64,000 nt of DNA, taken from Aquirufa rosea (GTDB taxonomy: Bacteria; Bacteroidota; Bacteroidia; Cytophagales; Spirosomataceae). Below, piece after piece: positions 1 to 8,917 of the stretch. The stretch is taken from assembly GCF_004118285.1 (NCBI RefSeq), contig NZ_SDHY01000002.1:372001-436000 (forward strand). The letters are read 5' to 3'. A model generated the notes under the pieces. The model saw nothing but the letters and a program-made list of their open reading frames with translations, ran no database searches and was not told where the DNA came from. The translations under genes and the position numbers were made by a program. Numbering within the stretch: position 1 is the first letter of the stretch; each line of letters begins with the position of its first letter.

Positions 1-313
1 TAGGAATCACCCAGCTGTTACCACACTTTCTGCAATCAGTGAATTTAGCCTGGTAGGAGCCATAGATTAAATTAACTCCTGTCGACTCCAAAGCCTCCAA
101 ATAAGTCGTTTGACGCTTTTGTTTGGGAGGATTATGGGTAATCCGACTGGTGAAATACTTAATCTCCACTAGCTCTTGATTTGCTCGCAAAAAGCTCCTA
201 ATCAATTTATCTACATTCAACCACTTACAATTTCGAAAACCGGCATCCATCATTCCAAAGTATAAATTGGAACCATCGACGTAGGCCTTTACACGATATT
301 TTTTATTATTCAT
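1..313 (-). CDS. NYN-domain protein (3' part beyond window)
   Basis: Read on the minus strand from the ATG at 313, this frame stays open to the window edge (104 codons), so the C-terminus is missing. The N-terminus reads KAYVDGSNLYFGM, the first acidic motif of NYN domains (LabA/DUF88, PIN-like nuclease fold), where the Asp helps bind metal. A CxxC pair (CRKCG, about residues 95-99) lies in the last visible part and may form half of a zinc ribbon. NYN proteins are usually RNases or RNA-associated, but the substrate here cannot be told. Its promoter is probably the -7 box at 359-366. The family call is firm; the function is inferred. Confidence 0.75.
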   Translation of the reverse strand, partial: MNNKKYRVKAYVDGSNLYFGMMDAGFRNCKWLNVDKLIRSFLRANQELVEIKYFTSRITHNPPKQKRQTTYLEALESTGVNLIYGSYQAKFTDCRKCGNSWVIP

Positions 314-336
314 GAACTTTTTTCTTCCTTGAATTG

Positions 337-344
337 TATCTTTG
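337..344 (+). promoter_or_regulatory. Candidate -7 box (TATCTTTG) toward the CE15 esterase
   Basis: TATCTTTG matches the Bacteroidota -7 consensus TAnnTTTG. No clear TTG lies at the -33 distance. The predicted transcript would have a leader of about 130 nt containing the hairpin at 381-402. Confidence 0.35.
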
Positions 345-358
345 TGCAAGAACTTCTC

Positions 359-366
359 CAAAGATA
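359..366 (-). promoter_or_regulatory. Candidate -7 box (TATCTTTG) toward the NYN gene
   Basis: On the minus strand this is TATCTTTG, a TAnnTTTG match about 46 bp before the NYN start codon. It faces away from the box at 337-344, so the two would form overlapping, face-to-face promoters. No good -33 TTG was seen. Confidence 0.35.
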
Positions 367-380
367 GCATCTTTGGAATG

Positions 381-402
381 ATGCCCCACCCCGGTGGGGC
401 AT
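381..402 (+). promoter_or_regulatory. GC-rich hairpin in the leader of the CE15 gene
   Basis: ATGCCCCACC and GGTGGGGCAT are perfect inverted repeats separated by two C bases, followed on the plus strand by the T-rich ATTTACTTTTT. The hairpin stands out in an AT-rich intergenic region. It lies between the plus-strand -7 box at 337 and the start at 479, so it could be an attenuator or the end of a very short transcript. It could also be a dispersed palindromic repeat. No function is shown. Confidence 0.4.
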
Positions 403-478
403 TTACTTTTTAGGAGCTTTACTTATTTTGAAAATCAAGAGTAAAAAATTCTTAATATCGTTAAATCAATTACTAACG

Positions 479-1888
479 ATGAAGTTTAATCAAGTCTTTC
501 TTTTCCTACTTTTTATACTGCAACCTTTTCTTGGCTTGGCCCAGATAGCTAGAACTTCTGAACAAGACAGCGTCCTGGCTGATCGACAAAGAAAGACGCA
601 ATTGGATTATGAGCAGATGCTAAAACAATTATCCATTCAACACCTCCGAGCAGGGGTAAACGGGAGTAATCCCCAAGCTTCCAATGCGGCTAATTATGAT
701 GAAACGAAGGCAAATATATACCCCAAGCTTCCTGAGGTACTACAACTAAACAATGGTAAGCCCGTTGACTCCAAAAGAACCTGGTACTACCACCGAAAAC
801 CAGAAATAATAGAAGATTTTGAAAGAGAAATCTACGGCAGGGTACCTGATAATATCCCTCCAATCTCTTGGGAAATAGTTTCTAAAGAACATAAAACCAT
901 GGCGGGATTCCCTGTTGAGATACAAAAGCTGATAGGCACTGTGAATAACCAACGCTTTCCTTCAGTTAATGTCAACCTGGAAATTAGCATTGGATTTAGG
1001 ACAGATATCAATAAACCGGTGCCTGCCATAATGGAATTCACGTGGATATTTCCTCCTGGAATGAATAGACCTACTCCACCTACGAATGAAGTCCCCTGGT
1101 CAGAACAAGTTATTGCAAATGGCTGGGCATTCATTCAATTCAATCCCACCACAGTACAGGCTGATCATGGTGCTGGGTTACGATCAGGAATTATTGGGCT
1201 CATGAACCGAGGAGAATTTAGAAAACCAGATGATTGGGGTGCTTTGAGAGCTTGGGCTTGGGGTGCTAGCAAAGTCTTAGATTATTTGGAAAATTTACCT
1301 CAAATCAAATATACCCAAGTAGGAATTACGGGACATTCCCGCTATGGTAAAGCCGCAGCCCTAGCCATGGCCATGGATTCTCGCTTTGCCATAGGCTATA
1401 TTTGTTCATCCGGTGCAGCTGGATTAAAATTATATCGAAGAAATTTTGGTGAGACCGTTGAAAACGTCGCAGCCAAAAATGAATATCATTGGATGGCAGG
1501 GAATTTTCTCAAATATGCCGGTCCATTACAATGGAATGATTTACCCATCGATGCGCATGAGTTGATTGCTCTGATCGCTCCAAGACCTATGTATATCGGA
1601 GTGGGAGGAAATGGCGACCAATGGACAGATCCCTATGGAATGTTTCTAGCGGCCAAGGAAGCTAGTCCAGTATATGAGCTATTGGGCAAAAAAGGGCTTG
1701 TTTCCACTGAAGCACCCAAGATCAATGAAGCTCTTATTGAGGGAAATCTCGCCTATCGCATGCATGATAAGGGGCATGTTACGGGACCCAATTGGCCAAA
1801 TTTTATTGGGTTTACCTCCAGATTCTTTGATCAGGTGGATGCTAAAAAAACAAAAGTCAGGAAACAAAAAAGTCTCAGTAAAAACTGA
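479..1888 (+). CDS. Secreted CE15-type carbohydrate esterase (glucuronoyl esterase-like)
   Basis: This is a 469-residue alpha/beta-hydrolase. I start it at the ATG at 479 because a clean signal peptide follows (MKFNQVFLFLLF...GLAQ, about 22 residues); the in-frame TTG at 428 would bury it. The nucleophile elbow GHSRYGK has Ser287. The segment IAPRPMYIGVGG with DQWTDPYG and the late KGHVTGPNW with His433 match the rest of the CE15 triad region. CE15 enzymes split ester bonds between glucuronic acid of xylan and lignin alcohols, and bacterial members vary in substrate. It acts in the periplasm or outside the cell. It appears to be a single gene, as the neighbours are unrelated. The stop codon lies inside a terminator hairpin. 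Confidence 0.8.
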   Translation: MKFNQVFLFLLFILQPFLGLAQIARTSEQDSVLADRQRKTQLDYEQMLKQLSIQHLRAGVNGSNPQASNAANYDETKANIYPKLPEVLQLNNGKPVDSKRTWYYHRKPEIIEDFEREIYGRVPDNIPPISWEIVSKEHKTMAGFPVEIQKLIGTVNNQRFPSVNVNLEISIGFRTDINKPVPAIMEFTWIFPPGMNRPTPPTNEVPWSEQVIANGWAFIQFNPTTVQADHGAGLRSGIIGLMNRGEFRKPDDWGALRAWAWGASKVLDYLENLPQIKYTQVGITGHSRYGKAAALAMAMDSRFAIGYICSSGAAGLKLYRRNFGETVENVAAKNEYHWMAGNFLKYAGPLQWNDLPIDAHELIALIAPRPMYIGVGGNGDQWTDPYGMFLAAKEASPVYELLGKKGLVSTEAPKINEALIEGNLAYRMHDKGHVTGPNWPNFIGFTSRFFDQVDAKKTKVRKQKSLSKN

Positions 1889-1896
1889 GACTTTTT
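1871..1896. terminator. Bidirectional terminator overlapping the esterase stop codon
   Basis: AGTCTCAGT (1871-1879) and ACTGAGACT (1884-1892) form a perfect 9-bp stem with an AAAA loop, followed by TTTT. On the minus strand the same hairpin ends in a T run just after tRNA-His, so it can stop both transcripts. The TGA of the esterase (1886-1888) is part of the stem. Confidence 0.8.
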
Positions 1897-1897
1897 G

Positions 1898-1972
1898 GGC
1901 GGATGATGGGATTCGAACCCACTACCCCTGGTACCACAAACCAGTGCTCTAACCGAGTGAGCTACAACCGCC
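1898..1972 (-). tRNA. tRNA-His (anticodon GTG)
   Basis: On the minus strand the sequence folds as a cloverleaf. The anticodon stem is CTGGT/ACCAG around TTGTGGT, giving anticodon GTG. The T arm contains GGTTCGAATCC, and the D arm contains TAGCTCA. The extra 5' G (position -1, base 1972) pairs with C73 (base 1898), the hallmark of tRNA-His. The acceptor stem has one T-T mismatch. The 3' CCA is not encoded. A terminator follows directly. Confidence 0.95.
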
Positions 1973-2064
1973 ATTTGGGATTGCAAAAATACACAAATCA
2001 AGGTATATCGCAAGTCTGAATAGAAAAAAATTGGGGATAAAATCAAATTTTACCCCCATAACTT

Positions 2065-2676
2065 TTATTTCTGTGCTGCTAAATATCTCTTTTCAGCCGC
2101 ATTCCAGTCAATTACATTCCAAAATGCATCTACATAATCAGGACGTTTATTTTGGAATTTCAAGTAATAAGCATGCTCCCAAACGTCCAAACCAATCACT
2201 GGAAAACCTTTCACTTCAGCCACATCCATCAATGGATTATCTTGATTTGGCGTTGATGACACGGCGATAGATCCATCTTTTTGAGCCACTAACCAAGCCC
2301 ATCCTGAACCAAAACGAGTAATACCTGCTTTTTTGAACTCTTCTTTGAACGCATCAAAAGAACCAAATTTAGCATCAATAGCTTTCGCTAATGTACCCAC
2401 TGGAGCTCCACCACCGTTTGGTGATAAAATATTCCAGAACAAATCATGGTTATAGTGTCCTCCTCCATTGTTTCTGATAGCCGGACTAAGGCTAGATACA
2501 TGACTAAACAATTCCTCTAAGGTCTTACCCTCTGATGGGCTACCTGCTACTGCAGCATTTAAATTGGTCACGTAAGCATTGTGGTGACGGTCATGGTGGA
2601 TTTCCATGGTTAATGCATCAAAATGCGGTTCTAAAGCATTATTTGCATAAGGTAGGGGTGCTAGTTCAAAAGCCAT
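2065..2676 (-). CDS. sodA: Superoxide dismutase, Mn/Fe family
   Basis: The 203-residue cytosolic enzyme turns superoxide into oxygen and hydrogen peroxide. The length is normal (E. coli SodA has about 206). Metal ligands are visible as His27, His77 (HYNHDLFW), Asp164 and His168 (DVWEHAYY). Gly73 in the GGGH segment and Gln145 in TPNQDNPL are typical of Mn-type or cambialistic enzymes; strict Fe enzymes usually carry Gln and Ala there. There is no signal peptide. It lies 90 bp downstream of tadA on the same strand with an AT-rich gap, so it probably has its own promoter. The family is certain; the metal is inferred. Confidence 0.95.
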   Translation of the reverse strand: MAFELAPLPYANNALEPHFDALTMEIHHDRHHNAYVTNLNAAVAGSPSEGKTLEELFSHVSSLSPAIRNNGGGHYNHDLFWNILSPNGGGAPVGTLAKAIDAKFGSFDAFKEEFKKAGITRFGSGWAWLVAQKDGSIAVSSTPNQDNPLMDVAEVKGFPVIGLDVWEHAYYLKFQNKRPDYVDAFWNVIDWNAAEKRYLAAQK

Positions 2677-2766
2677 AATATAGGTTTTAAAATGTATATG
2701 TTTTAAATAAAAAATCTATTTTGACTAAATCGTCGATAAGCAAAACAAATAAATCACTATTTCGGT

Positions 2767-3207
2767 TCAGCGGCGCATAGAAAAAAATTCTTTTAATAAA
2801 GATTCTGATTCTTTGGCCCTTACTCCGCCTAGTACTTCCGTTTTGGGATGCAATACCATTTGCCCCACTCGTTCAAAACCTCGTTTTTCTTCCTTGGCTC
2901 CATAAACCAAACGGCCTAATTGAGACCAATATAAGGCTCCTGCACACATTAAACATGGCTCTAAAGTCACATACATGGTACAATCCTTTAAATATTTAGC
3001 TCCAATGGTTTGAGCCGCTGAAGTAATCGCAATCATTTCGGCATGTGCGGTTACATCCGTTAAAACCTCTGTTTGATTGTAGGCTTTCGCCACTACCTTA
3101 CCTTGACAAACCACCACAGCACCCACAGGAATCTCCTCTTCGTCTAAAGCCTTTTGAGCTTGTACAAGTGCCAAACCCATGTAATATTCATCTTCCTGAC
3201 TATGCAT
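2767..3207 (-). CDS. tadA: tRNA-specific adenosine deaminase
   Basis: The 146-residue zinc deaminase changes adenosine to inosine at the tRNA wobble position. The zinc site is HAE (His55, catalytic Glu57) with PCxxC (Cys85, Cys88). I start at the ATG at 3207, which overlaps the aroC stop by one base (TAATG), a sign of translational coupling. An in-frame extension upstream (to 3306) is Cys-rich but is only the shadow of aroC in another frame. It is the third gene of the batD-aroC-tadA run. The closely related guanine deaminase family is a weaker alternative; the length and the FERVGQM region favour TadA. Confidence 0.88.
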   Translation of the reverse strand: MHSQEDEYYMGLALVQAQKALDEEEIPVGAVVVCQGKVVAKAYNQTEVLTDVTAHAEMIAITSAAQTIGAKYLKDCTMYVTLEPCLMCAGALYWSQLGRLVYGAKEEKRGFERVGQMVLHPKTEVLGGVRAKESESLLKEFFSMRR

Positions 3208-4298
3208 TAGGCGGGCATCTGTATTACTCGATTTCTCAAATAAAAATCCACTAGAACCAATGCAGCCATGGCCTCCACAATAGGAACAGCCCTGGGCACC
3301 ACACAAGGGTCATGACGCCCTTTACCCGAAACGGTAATTTTATCTCCTTTCTCGTTGATACTATCTTGGTCTTGCATAATAGTAGCGACCGGTTTAAATC
3401 CCACACGGAAATAAATAGGTTCACCATTAGAAATGCCTCCTTGTATCCCTCCTGAGTGGTTGGTTAAGGTCCTAACTTTTCCATCCGCATCTTTCACTAT
3501 GACATCATTATGCTCTGAACCTCTCAAGGCAACGCCATCAAATCCACTTCCATATTCAAATCCCTTGACAGCATTGATACTTAGCATGGCTTTACCCAAT
3601 TCAGCATGTAATTTATCAAATACAGGTTCACCTAAACCAGCAGGACATCCCTTGATATAGGCAGAAATGACTCCACCAACGGAATCTCCCTGTTTTCTAA
3701 TTTCATCTATGTATTGAAACATCTGCTCAGCCATAGTAGGATCAGGGCAACGAACCGCATTCGATTCAGTTAGACTCAAATCCAATTGCTCCACAGGTGT
3801 TTGAAGCTTCAAGGTGCCCACTTGAGAAACATAAGCTTTTATATCTACACCTAATTGAGCTAATACCAATTTGGCCAATGCACCTGCCGCTACCCTAGCC
3901 ACCGTTTCCCTAGCAGAGCTACGGCCCCCACCCCGATAATCCCGCAAGCCATATTTTATAAAATAAGTATAATCTGCATGAGAAGGGCGAAATTGGTCGG
4001 CAATGTGGGAATAATCTTTTGACCTTTGGTCACCGTTCCAAACCAACATGGCTATGGGAGTTCCAGTCGTTTTTCCTTCAAAAACGCCAGATAACACTTC
4101 CACGCTATCGGCTTCTTTTCTTTGGGTCGTAATTCTGGACTGACCTGGTTTTCTGCGATCTAATTCGGATTGAATAAAATCCAAATCAAAATTGATCCCT
4201 GCCGGACAACCTTGCACTACTACACCCACGGCTGCCCCGTGAGATTCACCAAAGGTACTAATCTGAAATATTTTCCCGTAAATACTCCCCATATCCAT
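3207..4298 (-). CDS. aroC: Chorismate synthase
   Basis: This enzyme makes chorismate from 5-enolpyruvylshikimate 3-phosphate using reduced FMN, the last step of the shikimate pathway. The N-terminus [18 protein letters not shown] is the family signature, and [11 protein letters not shown] and [10 protein letters not shown] are also present. The length is about 363 residues against 361 in E. coli. The start is either 4298, where ATG overlaps the batD stop (TAATG), or 4292 (MGSIYG). I prefer 4298 because of the coupling. An open extension to 4394 overlaps batD and is not needed. The product feeds MenF encoded at 22-23 kb. Confidence 0.95.
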   Translation of the reverse strand: MDMGSIYGKIFQISTFGESHGAAVGVVVQGCPAGINFDLDFIQSELDRRKPGQSRITTQRKEADSVEVLSGVFEGKTTGTPIAMLVWNGDQRSKDYSHIADQFRPSHADYTYFIKYGLRDYRGGGRSSARETVARVAAGALAKLVLAQLGVDIKAYVSQVGTLKLQTPVEQLDLSLTESNAVRCPDPTMAEQMFQYIDEIRKQGDSVGGVISAYIKGCPAGLGEPVFDKLHAELGKAMLSINAVKGFEYGSGFDGVALRGSEHNDVIVKDADGKVRTLTNHSGGIQGGISNGEPIYFRVGFKPVATIMQDQDSINEKGDKITVSGKGRHDPCVVPRAVPIVEAMAALVLVDFYLRNRVIQMPA

Positions 4299-5722
4299 TA
4301 TTTTTTTGTCTTCCAAACTAGGAAAACCAAGACTACAAAAATTGAAAAAATGGTCAAATTCGCTAATTGCCTCCAATTTGCCCAACGATTCCAAACCACT
4401 TCATCGGAACGTAAATTTTCGATACCCCGATATAAACCCTCCATTTCTCTTTCGGTATTCACTCGAGAATCCGAGGGCTGCCCCTTTATTTCTAAGTTAA
4501 TTTTAGATCTTAGGGTATCAAACTTTTCAGTCCGTGTGTTGAAATAAATCCAGTAAAAATACTGCTTTAATGCAAATTTACCCGGTTGTTTAGGAATAAT
4601 CTGAATAATTTCTGTTTTATCACCAAACATTTTGTCCATGGAGGGATAGACGGAACTTTGCGTAGACAATCGATTAAAATCTAAGAAATAATCTGAGTCA
4701 AGTCCCTTGGAATCCCATAAAATACCATTCCCATCACCTATGACACTGGAGGTGTACACCAAGTTTTCTCCCGTTTTTGCCTGTTTTTTTGAAATAGACT
4801 CTTTCAACTCATACACTCCCACGGGCACTTTGGAAGCCAATGGATGATTGGGCAAAGACCTCGGTTGAATTAGTAAAGCTGGAGATTTAAAAATAATGGG
4901 AATGGACTTTAATTCACCCGCTACTTTTTCCTTTTTTAGAATTTGTAAACTCAAGGAAGGAATTTGAATGGGCCGATCATTTAGGGCAAAATAGGTAGCT
5001 TGGAAAAAACGGTATTCCGTATATTTCTTTCGTTTAATTTCCACTTGAGAAACCTTTTCCACTTGTAATCCAAAGCTTTCCTCCCAGCAATTCCTGGGCC
5101 TTAATTGCTGTATCAACTTAGGTAATTGTATATCATTTCGATCAAAAGCCAATTCCTGAGTATTGCTCTCTGGAACAAACAAGGAGAATTTCAATGTAAA
5201 TCCTTGACCAACGAAAGGTCGGATATGATTGCTAGAAACCAATAAAAAAGGCTGGTTAGCCTTAGCCAAAAGCTCATTGGAGATAGAAACCTCGTCTGAA
5301 TTACTTTCTGATGTGGCCAATCCATTGCTTGGACTAACAGAAACATAAAAAGGATCAAATTTTTGAACTTGTTGATTCACAACCACTTCCTCGGAGGGAA
5401 TATAAAATTGCCCCACGCCGATGGGTTGATAATGCTGAGAATAAATGACCCGTTGTTCTATTTGACCATTTTGGTAATTGGAAGATTTGCCTCGACTAAT
5501 TCCCAACTTCTGAAAATTGGGTAATTCAGGGAATTTGTAGGTGATGGACTCAGGGGTATTTCCATTGGCTGGTACTGTAATCGATATGATGAAATTTTCG
5601 TCTTGATTAATGTTCTTGGAACCAATCTGTATAGAAAAATCGACCTTGCTTTGAGCCATCAAAGCTTGAAAGGCCAACAAAAAATAAAGAAATACGCCTA
5701 AACCGGCATTCCGTGAATTCAT
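4298..5722 (-). CDS. batD: BatD-family membrane-anchored protein
   Basis: The protein has 474 residues. It begins with a signal peptide (about 23 residues, cleaved after LMAQ) followed by a long beta-rich periplasmic part. A single C-terminal membrane helix follows (about 450-470, ending VFLVWKTKK). The start [18 protein letters not shown] and the [10 protein letters not shown] region match BatD of the Bacteroides aerotolerance operon. BatD usually sits with BatA/B/C and a MoxR ATPase; none of these is adjacent here, so this is an orphan copy placed ahead of aroC. Its stop shares a base with the aroC start. The molecular role of BatD is poorly known. Confidence 0.75.
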   Translation of the reverse strand: MNSRNAGLGVFLYFLLAFQALMAQSKVDFSIQIGSKNINQDENFIISITVPANGNTPESITYKFPELPNFQKLGISRGKSSNYQNGQIEQRVIYSQHYQPIGVGQFYIPSEEVVVNQQVQKFDPFYVSVSPSNGLATSESNSDEVSISNELLAKANQPFLLVSSNHIRPFVGQGFTLKFSLFVPESNTQELAFDRNDIQLPKLIQQLRPRNCWEESFGLQVEKVSQVEIKRKKYTEYRFFQATYFALNDRPIQIPSLSLQILKKEKVAGELKSIPIIFKSPALLIQPRSLPNHPLASKVPVGVYELKESISKKQAKTGENLVYTSSVIGDGNGILWDSKGLDSDYFLDFNRLSTQSSVYPSMDKMFGDKTEIIQIIPKQPGKFALKQYFYWIYFNTRTEKFDTLRSKINLEIKGQPSDSRVNTEREMEGLYRGIENLRSDEVVWNRWANWRQLANLTIFSIFVVLVFLVWKTKK

Positions 5723-5765
5723 TGTAGCAATTTAAGCATTTGTACCAAGCTCTTTAAACTACCAG

Positions 5766-6512
5766 CTAAAAAACTTTAAATCGGAAGGATAAACCTAGAG
5801 CTACATACCAAGTCTGCTCAGACTGCAAACTTTTTCCCGCAGAAATATCCAACTTGAGGTCATCACTGATATAATAAGCCAGACCACCATCTACCCATTG
5901 GTCTGTCTGACTGGAAGATGGCACCCTACCGAAAACCTCCACATAAGCATATCCTCGTTTACCAATGTTCATATTTGGTGCAAAACGATAAATGCATTCG
6001 GCTGTACCATTGCTGTGCATCTCTGCCCCTACATTATAACCTAAACCAAATCCTTTGGCAAAATCATGCTGTACAGTAAAAACGAAATCTCCTACTGAAT
6101 GTCGCTGATTATTCCTTTCACTCTCATCTCTTTTTTGATCATTGATTCGATAATGTGCAATGAGCGACACACGAGCAAAGGATTTTTCTGGAAACAATAA
6201 AGCATACTTGAAACCAACGGCATCGGATTGGTAAGTGGATTGACCTTCTTCTCTTCCCCAAACAGATGTGTATCGGGCTTCCCAGCGCTTACCTAATCCT
6301 ATCTTCATCAATGAAGTAGGATAAGTCCAGGAAAGAACCCCTGATTCCACTTGTCGATTAAAGCCCCATTCCATTTGAATATAGCCTTTTTTGACAATGA
6401 AGGGACATTCTGTTTGGTCTGGGCGGTCGGTTTCCAACCTGCCTTCTTGCTGGGCCAACAAGGAAAAACTGAACAAAGAAAATACCAGGAAAAAGAATTT
6501 TGCTCGCAACAT
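5766..6512 (-). CDS. Outer-membrane barrel protein, MetA-pathway phenol degradation-like family
   Basis: The 248-residue protein has a signal peptide ending in LLAQ, then the segment RLETDRPDQTECPF typical of the transporter family named after putative phenol degradation proteins (PF13557-like). Alternating aromatic and polar strands and a C-terminal Phe (SFRFKVF) indicate an outer-membrane beta barrel. The family name reflects an old association; no aromatic degradation genes are nearby, so the substrate is unknown. It sits between batD (43 bp downstream) and another barrel-like gene (37 bp upstream) on the same strand. Confidence 0.65.
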   Translation of the reverse strand: MLRAKFFFLVFSLFSFSLLAQQEGRLETDRPDQTECPFIVKKGYIQMEWGFNRQVESGVLSWTYPTSLMKIGLGKRWEARYTSVWGREEGQSTYQSDAVGFKYALLFPEKSFARVSLIAHYRINDQKRDESERNNQRHSVGDFVFTVQHDFAKGFGLGYNVGAEMHSNGTAECIYRFAPNMNIGKRGYAYVEVFGRVPSSSQTDQWVDGGLAYYISDDLKLDISAGKSLQSEQTWYVALGLSFRFKVF

Positions 6513-6549
6513 ACTGCGAGTTTACAAATTTTTAGACTAAACTAAAAAT

Positions 6550-7395
6550 TTATTTAGCCTTTCCTATTGAAAAACCAAGGGCTCCATAAAATTCCCCAAA
6601 CCAAATGCTTTGAGAAGCATGGTCAACTGATCTACCTGTGGTATGTACTTCCCACAAATTGGTATAACCTCCCTTGAACATGGCCTCGAAGAACAAAAGC
6701 TTACTCAAATTCAATCGCAATCCCGATTTTAAGGAAGCTCCCGCTCCTGCCAAATTCCAGAAATTATTGGTTCCAACGGTAAAAAGTCGGACATCTGATC
6801 TTGGTACAACGGCTCCAATACCTACCCCATTGATCCAGTCCAACTGTTTTCTGGAGTTAGCTTTTTTCCAGATAGGTTGATAATTTTCAATTTCCACAGC
6901 GGCATAATTGTAACCATCTGTATGCTCATATTGTAGAAAATCTCTTGATTCTATGATGAAGGGAGTATTGGAATAATTACCTACGTATGCAGGATTAACA
7001 GAAATTTGCGGATTAGATACTTGTGGATCAATATGTCCCGTGATGTGAGAGACCTGATCCGGAGTCATAACATATTTCATGTGGTCCCAGCCCAAACTAA
7101 AGGACCAATTATCACGGAAAAAGTAACCTCCGTGTAAATTAAACTGAGGGATAGAAAATAAGGATGGATTAAAATACGTTTCAAAGCCGTCGAACTGTGT
7201 AGGAGAATCACTGGCATGAACCGATGAGAGGGTAAAATCATACCCTGGACCTTGAAAACGAATATCAGAATTCGGATAGGCAGATCGATTATAACCCCAA
7301 AATACAAAAAATGTGCCCTTGCGATGTAAATAATCTGATTGTGAAAAGGATAGAAAAGGGAGAAATATAAAAATTAAAAACAGGTACTTAGACAT
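6550..7395 (-). CDS. Predicted outer-membrane protein, unknown function
   Basis: The 281-residue protein has a signal peptide (FLPFLSFSQ) and then a sequence rich in Tyr, Phe, Trp and Gly in alternating patterns that suit a beta barrel. The end, GALGFSIGKAK, looks like a final strand. I recognise it only as a type of conserved Bacteroidota outer-membrane protein and assign no function. It probably heads a short minus-strand unit with the barrel gene downstream. The 233-bp gap upstream is AT-rich; a weak TATCTTGC there resembles a -7 box for the rightward gene at 7629. Confidence 0.55.
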   Translation of the reverse strand: MSKYLFLIFIFLPFLSFSQSDYLHRKGTFFVFWGYNRSAYPNSDIRFQGPGYDFTLSSVHASDSPTQFDGFETYFNPSLFSIPQFNLHGGYFFRDNWSFSLGWDHMKYVMTPDQVSHITGHIDPQVSNPQISVNPAYVGNYSNTPFIIESRDFLQYEHTDGYNYAAVEIENYQPIWKKANSRKQLDWINGVGIGAVVPRSDVRLFTVGTNNFWNLAGAGASLKSGLRLNLSKLLFFEAMFKGGYTNLWEVHTTGRSVDHASQSIWFGEFYGALGFSIGKAK

Positions 7396-7628
7396 GATAA
7401 AATTGTATTAAAAAATTTGATTGGCTAACATTTTCCTACAGGCTGAAAATGAAATACAAAGCTGCTATTTTTTCCACAAACTATCTCTAAAATATCATGA
7501 TTTTCATCAGAAAATTAGGGTATAATAATCAAATTTTAGTAACATTGGCGTATCTTGCAAGTCCAAATTTATAATTAGCAAACCAATTACTTAGCGAGAA
7601 ACAAAATCCGCCAAGTTGGCCATAGAAT

Positions 7629-8456
7629 ATGAAAAAATCATCACCAAAGTTTGAATACAAGACATTTACTTTAGGTAGTGAAATAACCCAAGAGCAGAAA
7701 GACTACTTTACAAAACATGGAGTTATTCAGTTTAAGGGTTTCATTACCAATGAAACAGCTGAATTATTTATTCAAGAATTAGCTCAAATTGAGAAGAAAT
7801 GGTTAGCGGATAAAGTGGAGAAAATCAACGGAATACCTCTTAAATTCGGAAAAGATCCTCAGGGTAATGACATGATTCAACGCATGTGTTTTACCAATAA
7901 ACACAGCACGGTTTTAGGTGAATTTTTGAAAGATCCTCGTTTGCAAATGCTTACTGAGTTTTTGGCTCCATATGAAGGTAGGATTAGTGAAGATGAAAAA
8001 GATGGTTTAGTGTTTAACCATTACGTAAATCAACCTAATTCTAAGTTCACCCAAATGGGTTGGCATACGGATAGTCCACGCGACTTATTTTTAGGTCAAA
8101 AGATTTTACCGATGTTAAACGTGGGTATTCACTTAGACAACTGCCCTTCTGCTAATGGGGGACTTCGCGTGATTCCTGGTACCCAGAATCAAAGTGTGCT
8201 TAAATTATTATTTGGCAAAAAACAATTCATAGATCACCGTCCGGATCCTCGTGAAGTAGCGTTTGAAATTGAGCGTGGTGACTTAACCATACATGATGGT
8301 CGTTTGTGGCACCGAGTGGAAGTATCTCCTAACTTTGGAGAAAAATCCCGTAGACGTGTTATGTACGTACCTATCATAACTGGTAAGTTCAAACCTAAGT
8401 CTGAAAATAGCAAAACTCCTTTCTATCACCGATTTGCGAAAGTGGTTCAGAAATAA
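7629..8456 (+). CDS. Phytanoyl-CoA dioxygenase (PhyH) family oxygenase
   Basis: This 275-residue Fe(II)/2-oxoglutarate dioxygenase is cytosolic. The iron site is visible as His-Thr-Asp in GWHTDSPRD and a distal His in GRLWHRVEV. The Arg-rich RRRVMYV after it is where 2-oxoglutarate is normally held. NGGLRVIPGTQNQS is the usual jelly-roll segment before the distal His. PhyH enzymes hydroxylate very different small molecules, and the neighbours give no hint here. It is monocistronic and closed by a strong terminator. A second, distantly similar PhyH gene lies at 49.3-50.1 kb. Confidence 0.8.
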   Translation: MKKSSPKFEYKTFTLGSEITQEQKDYFTKHGVIQFKGFITNETAELFIQELAQIEKKWLADKVEKINGIPLKFGKDPQGNDMIQRMCFTNKHSTVLGEFLKDPRLQMLTEFLAPYEGRISEDEKDGLVFNHYVNQPNSKFTQMGWHTDSPRDLFLGQKILPMLNVGIHLDNCPSANGGLRVIPGTQNQSVLKLLFGKKQFIDHRPDPREVAFEIERGDLTIHDGRLWHRVEVSPNFGEKSRRRVMYVPIITGKFKPKSENSKTPFYHRFAKVVQK

Positions 8457-8460
8457 AGAA

Positions 8461-8485
8461 AAGCCCTCAAATTGAGGGCTTTTTT
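8461..8485. terminator. Bidirectional terminator between PhyH and ruvX
   Basis: AAGCCCTC (8461-8468) and GAGGGCTT (8474-8481) pair around a short loop and run into a T stretch. The minus strand also ends in T's, so it serves the convergent ruvX as well. Confidence 0.9.
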
Positions 8486-8488
8486 ATG

Positions 8489-8899
8489 CTATTTTGATTC
8501 CATATAGGATTGCAAAATGATGGTCGCCGAGACTCGGTCCACCGTGGCCTTTACCCTTCTGTCTTTTTTAGACATCCCCCCGTCAATCATAGCCTTCATG
8601 GCCATCTGTGAAGTAAAACGCTCATCATGTAAGATTAGGGGTACTGTCGGAAATTTCTTTTGAATCTGTTTCACCACTTGCCTAACGGCCTGGGTAGAAT
8701 CGGTATCAGTATTGTCTAAGTTCTTAGGCATCCCAATCACCATTTCATCCACGGGCTCTTTTGCTATATAATTAGCCAAAAAAGACAACAACTGGTGAGA
8801 AGGAACAGTATCTAAGCCATTTGCTATAATCTGCAAAGGATCTGTAACCGCAATTCCCGTACGTTTTAAGCCATAATCGATGGCCAATATCCTTCCCAT
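8489..8899 (-). CDS. ruvX: RuvX/YqgF family nuclease (pre-16S rRNA processing)
   Basis: The 136-residue protein has an RNase H-like fold. The first strand RILAIDYGLKRTGIA carries the catalytic Asp; IGMPKNLD, HDERFTS and the final KATVDRVSA with Asp complete the conserved set. The length matches E. coli YqgF (138). The family is annotated as a putative Holliday junction resolvase, but the best supported role is 5'-end processing of 16S rRNA. It lies 18 bp after the YcxB-like gene on the same strand, so the two are probably cotranscribed. Confidence 0.92.
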   Translation of the reverse strand: MGRILAIDYGLKRTGIAVTDPLQIIANGLDTVPSHQLLSFLANYIAKEPVDEMVIGMPKNLDNTDTDSTQAVRQVVKQIQKKFPTVPLILHDERFTSQMAMKAMIDGGMSKKDRRVKATVDRVSATIILQSYMESK

Positions 8900-8917
8900 G
8901 TTGGATTATTTGAGCTA

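Noticed and set aside
428-478. Longer start for the CE15 esterase
   Set aside because: It begins with TTG and would place 17 polar residues before a clear signal peptide; the ATG at 479 fits better.
1831-2046. Minus-strand open frame across tRNA-His
   Set aside because: It runs through the tRNA and its terminator and shows no protein family, so it is chance.
3208-3306. In-frame Cys- and Gly-rich N-terminal extension of tadA
   Set aside because: It is the aroC coding sequence read in another frame. TadA starts at 3207, where ATG overlaps the aroC stop, and the trimmed length matches the family.
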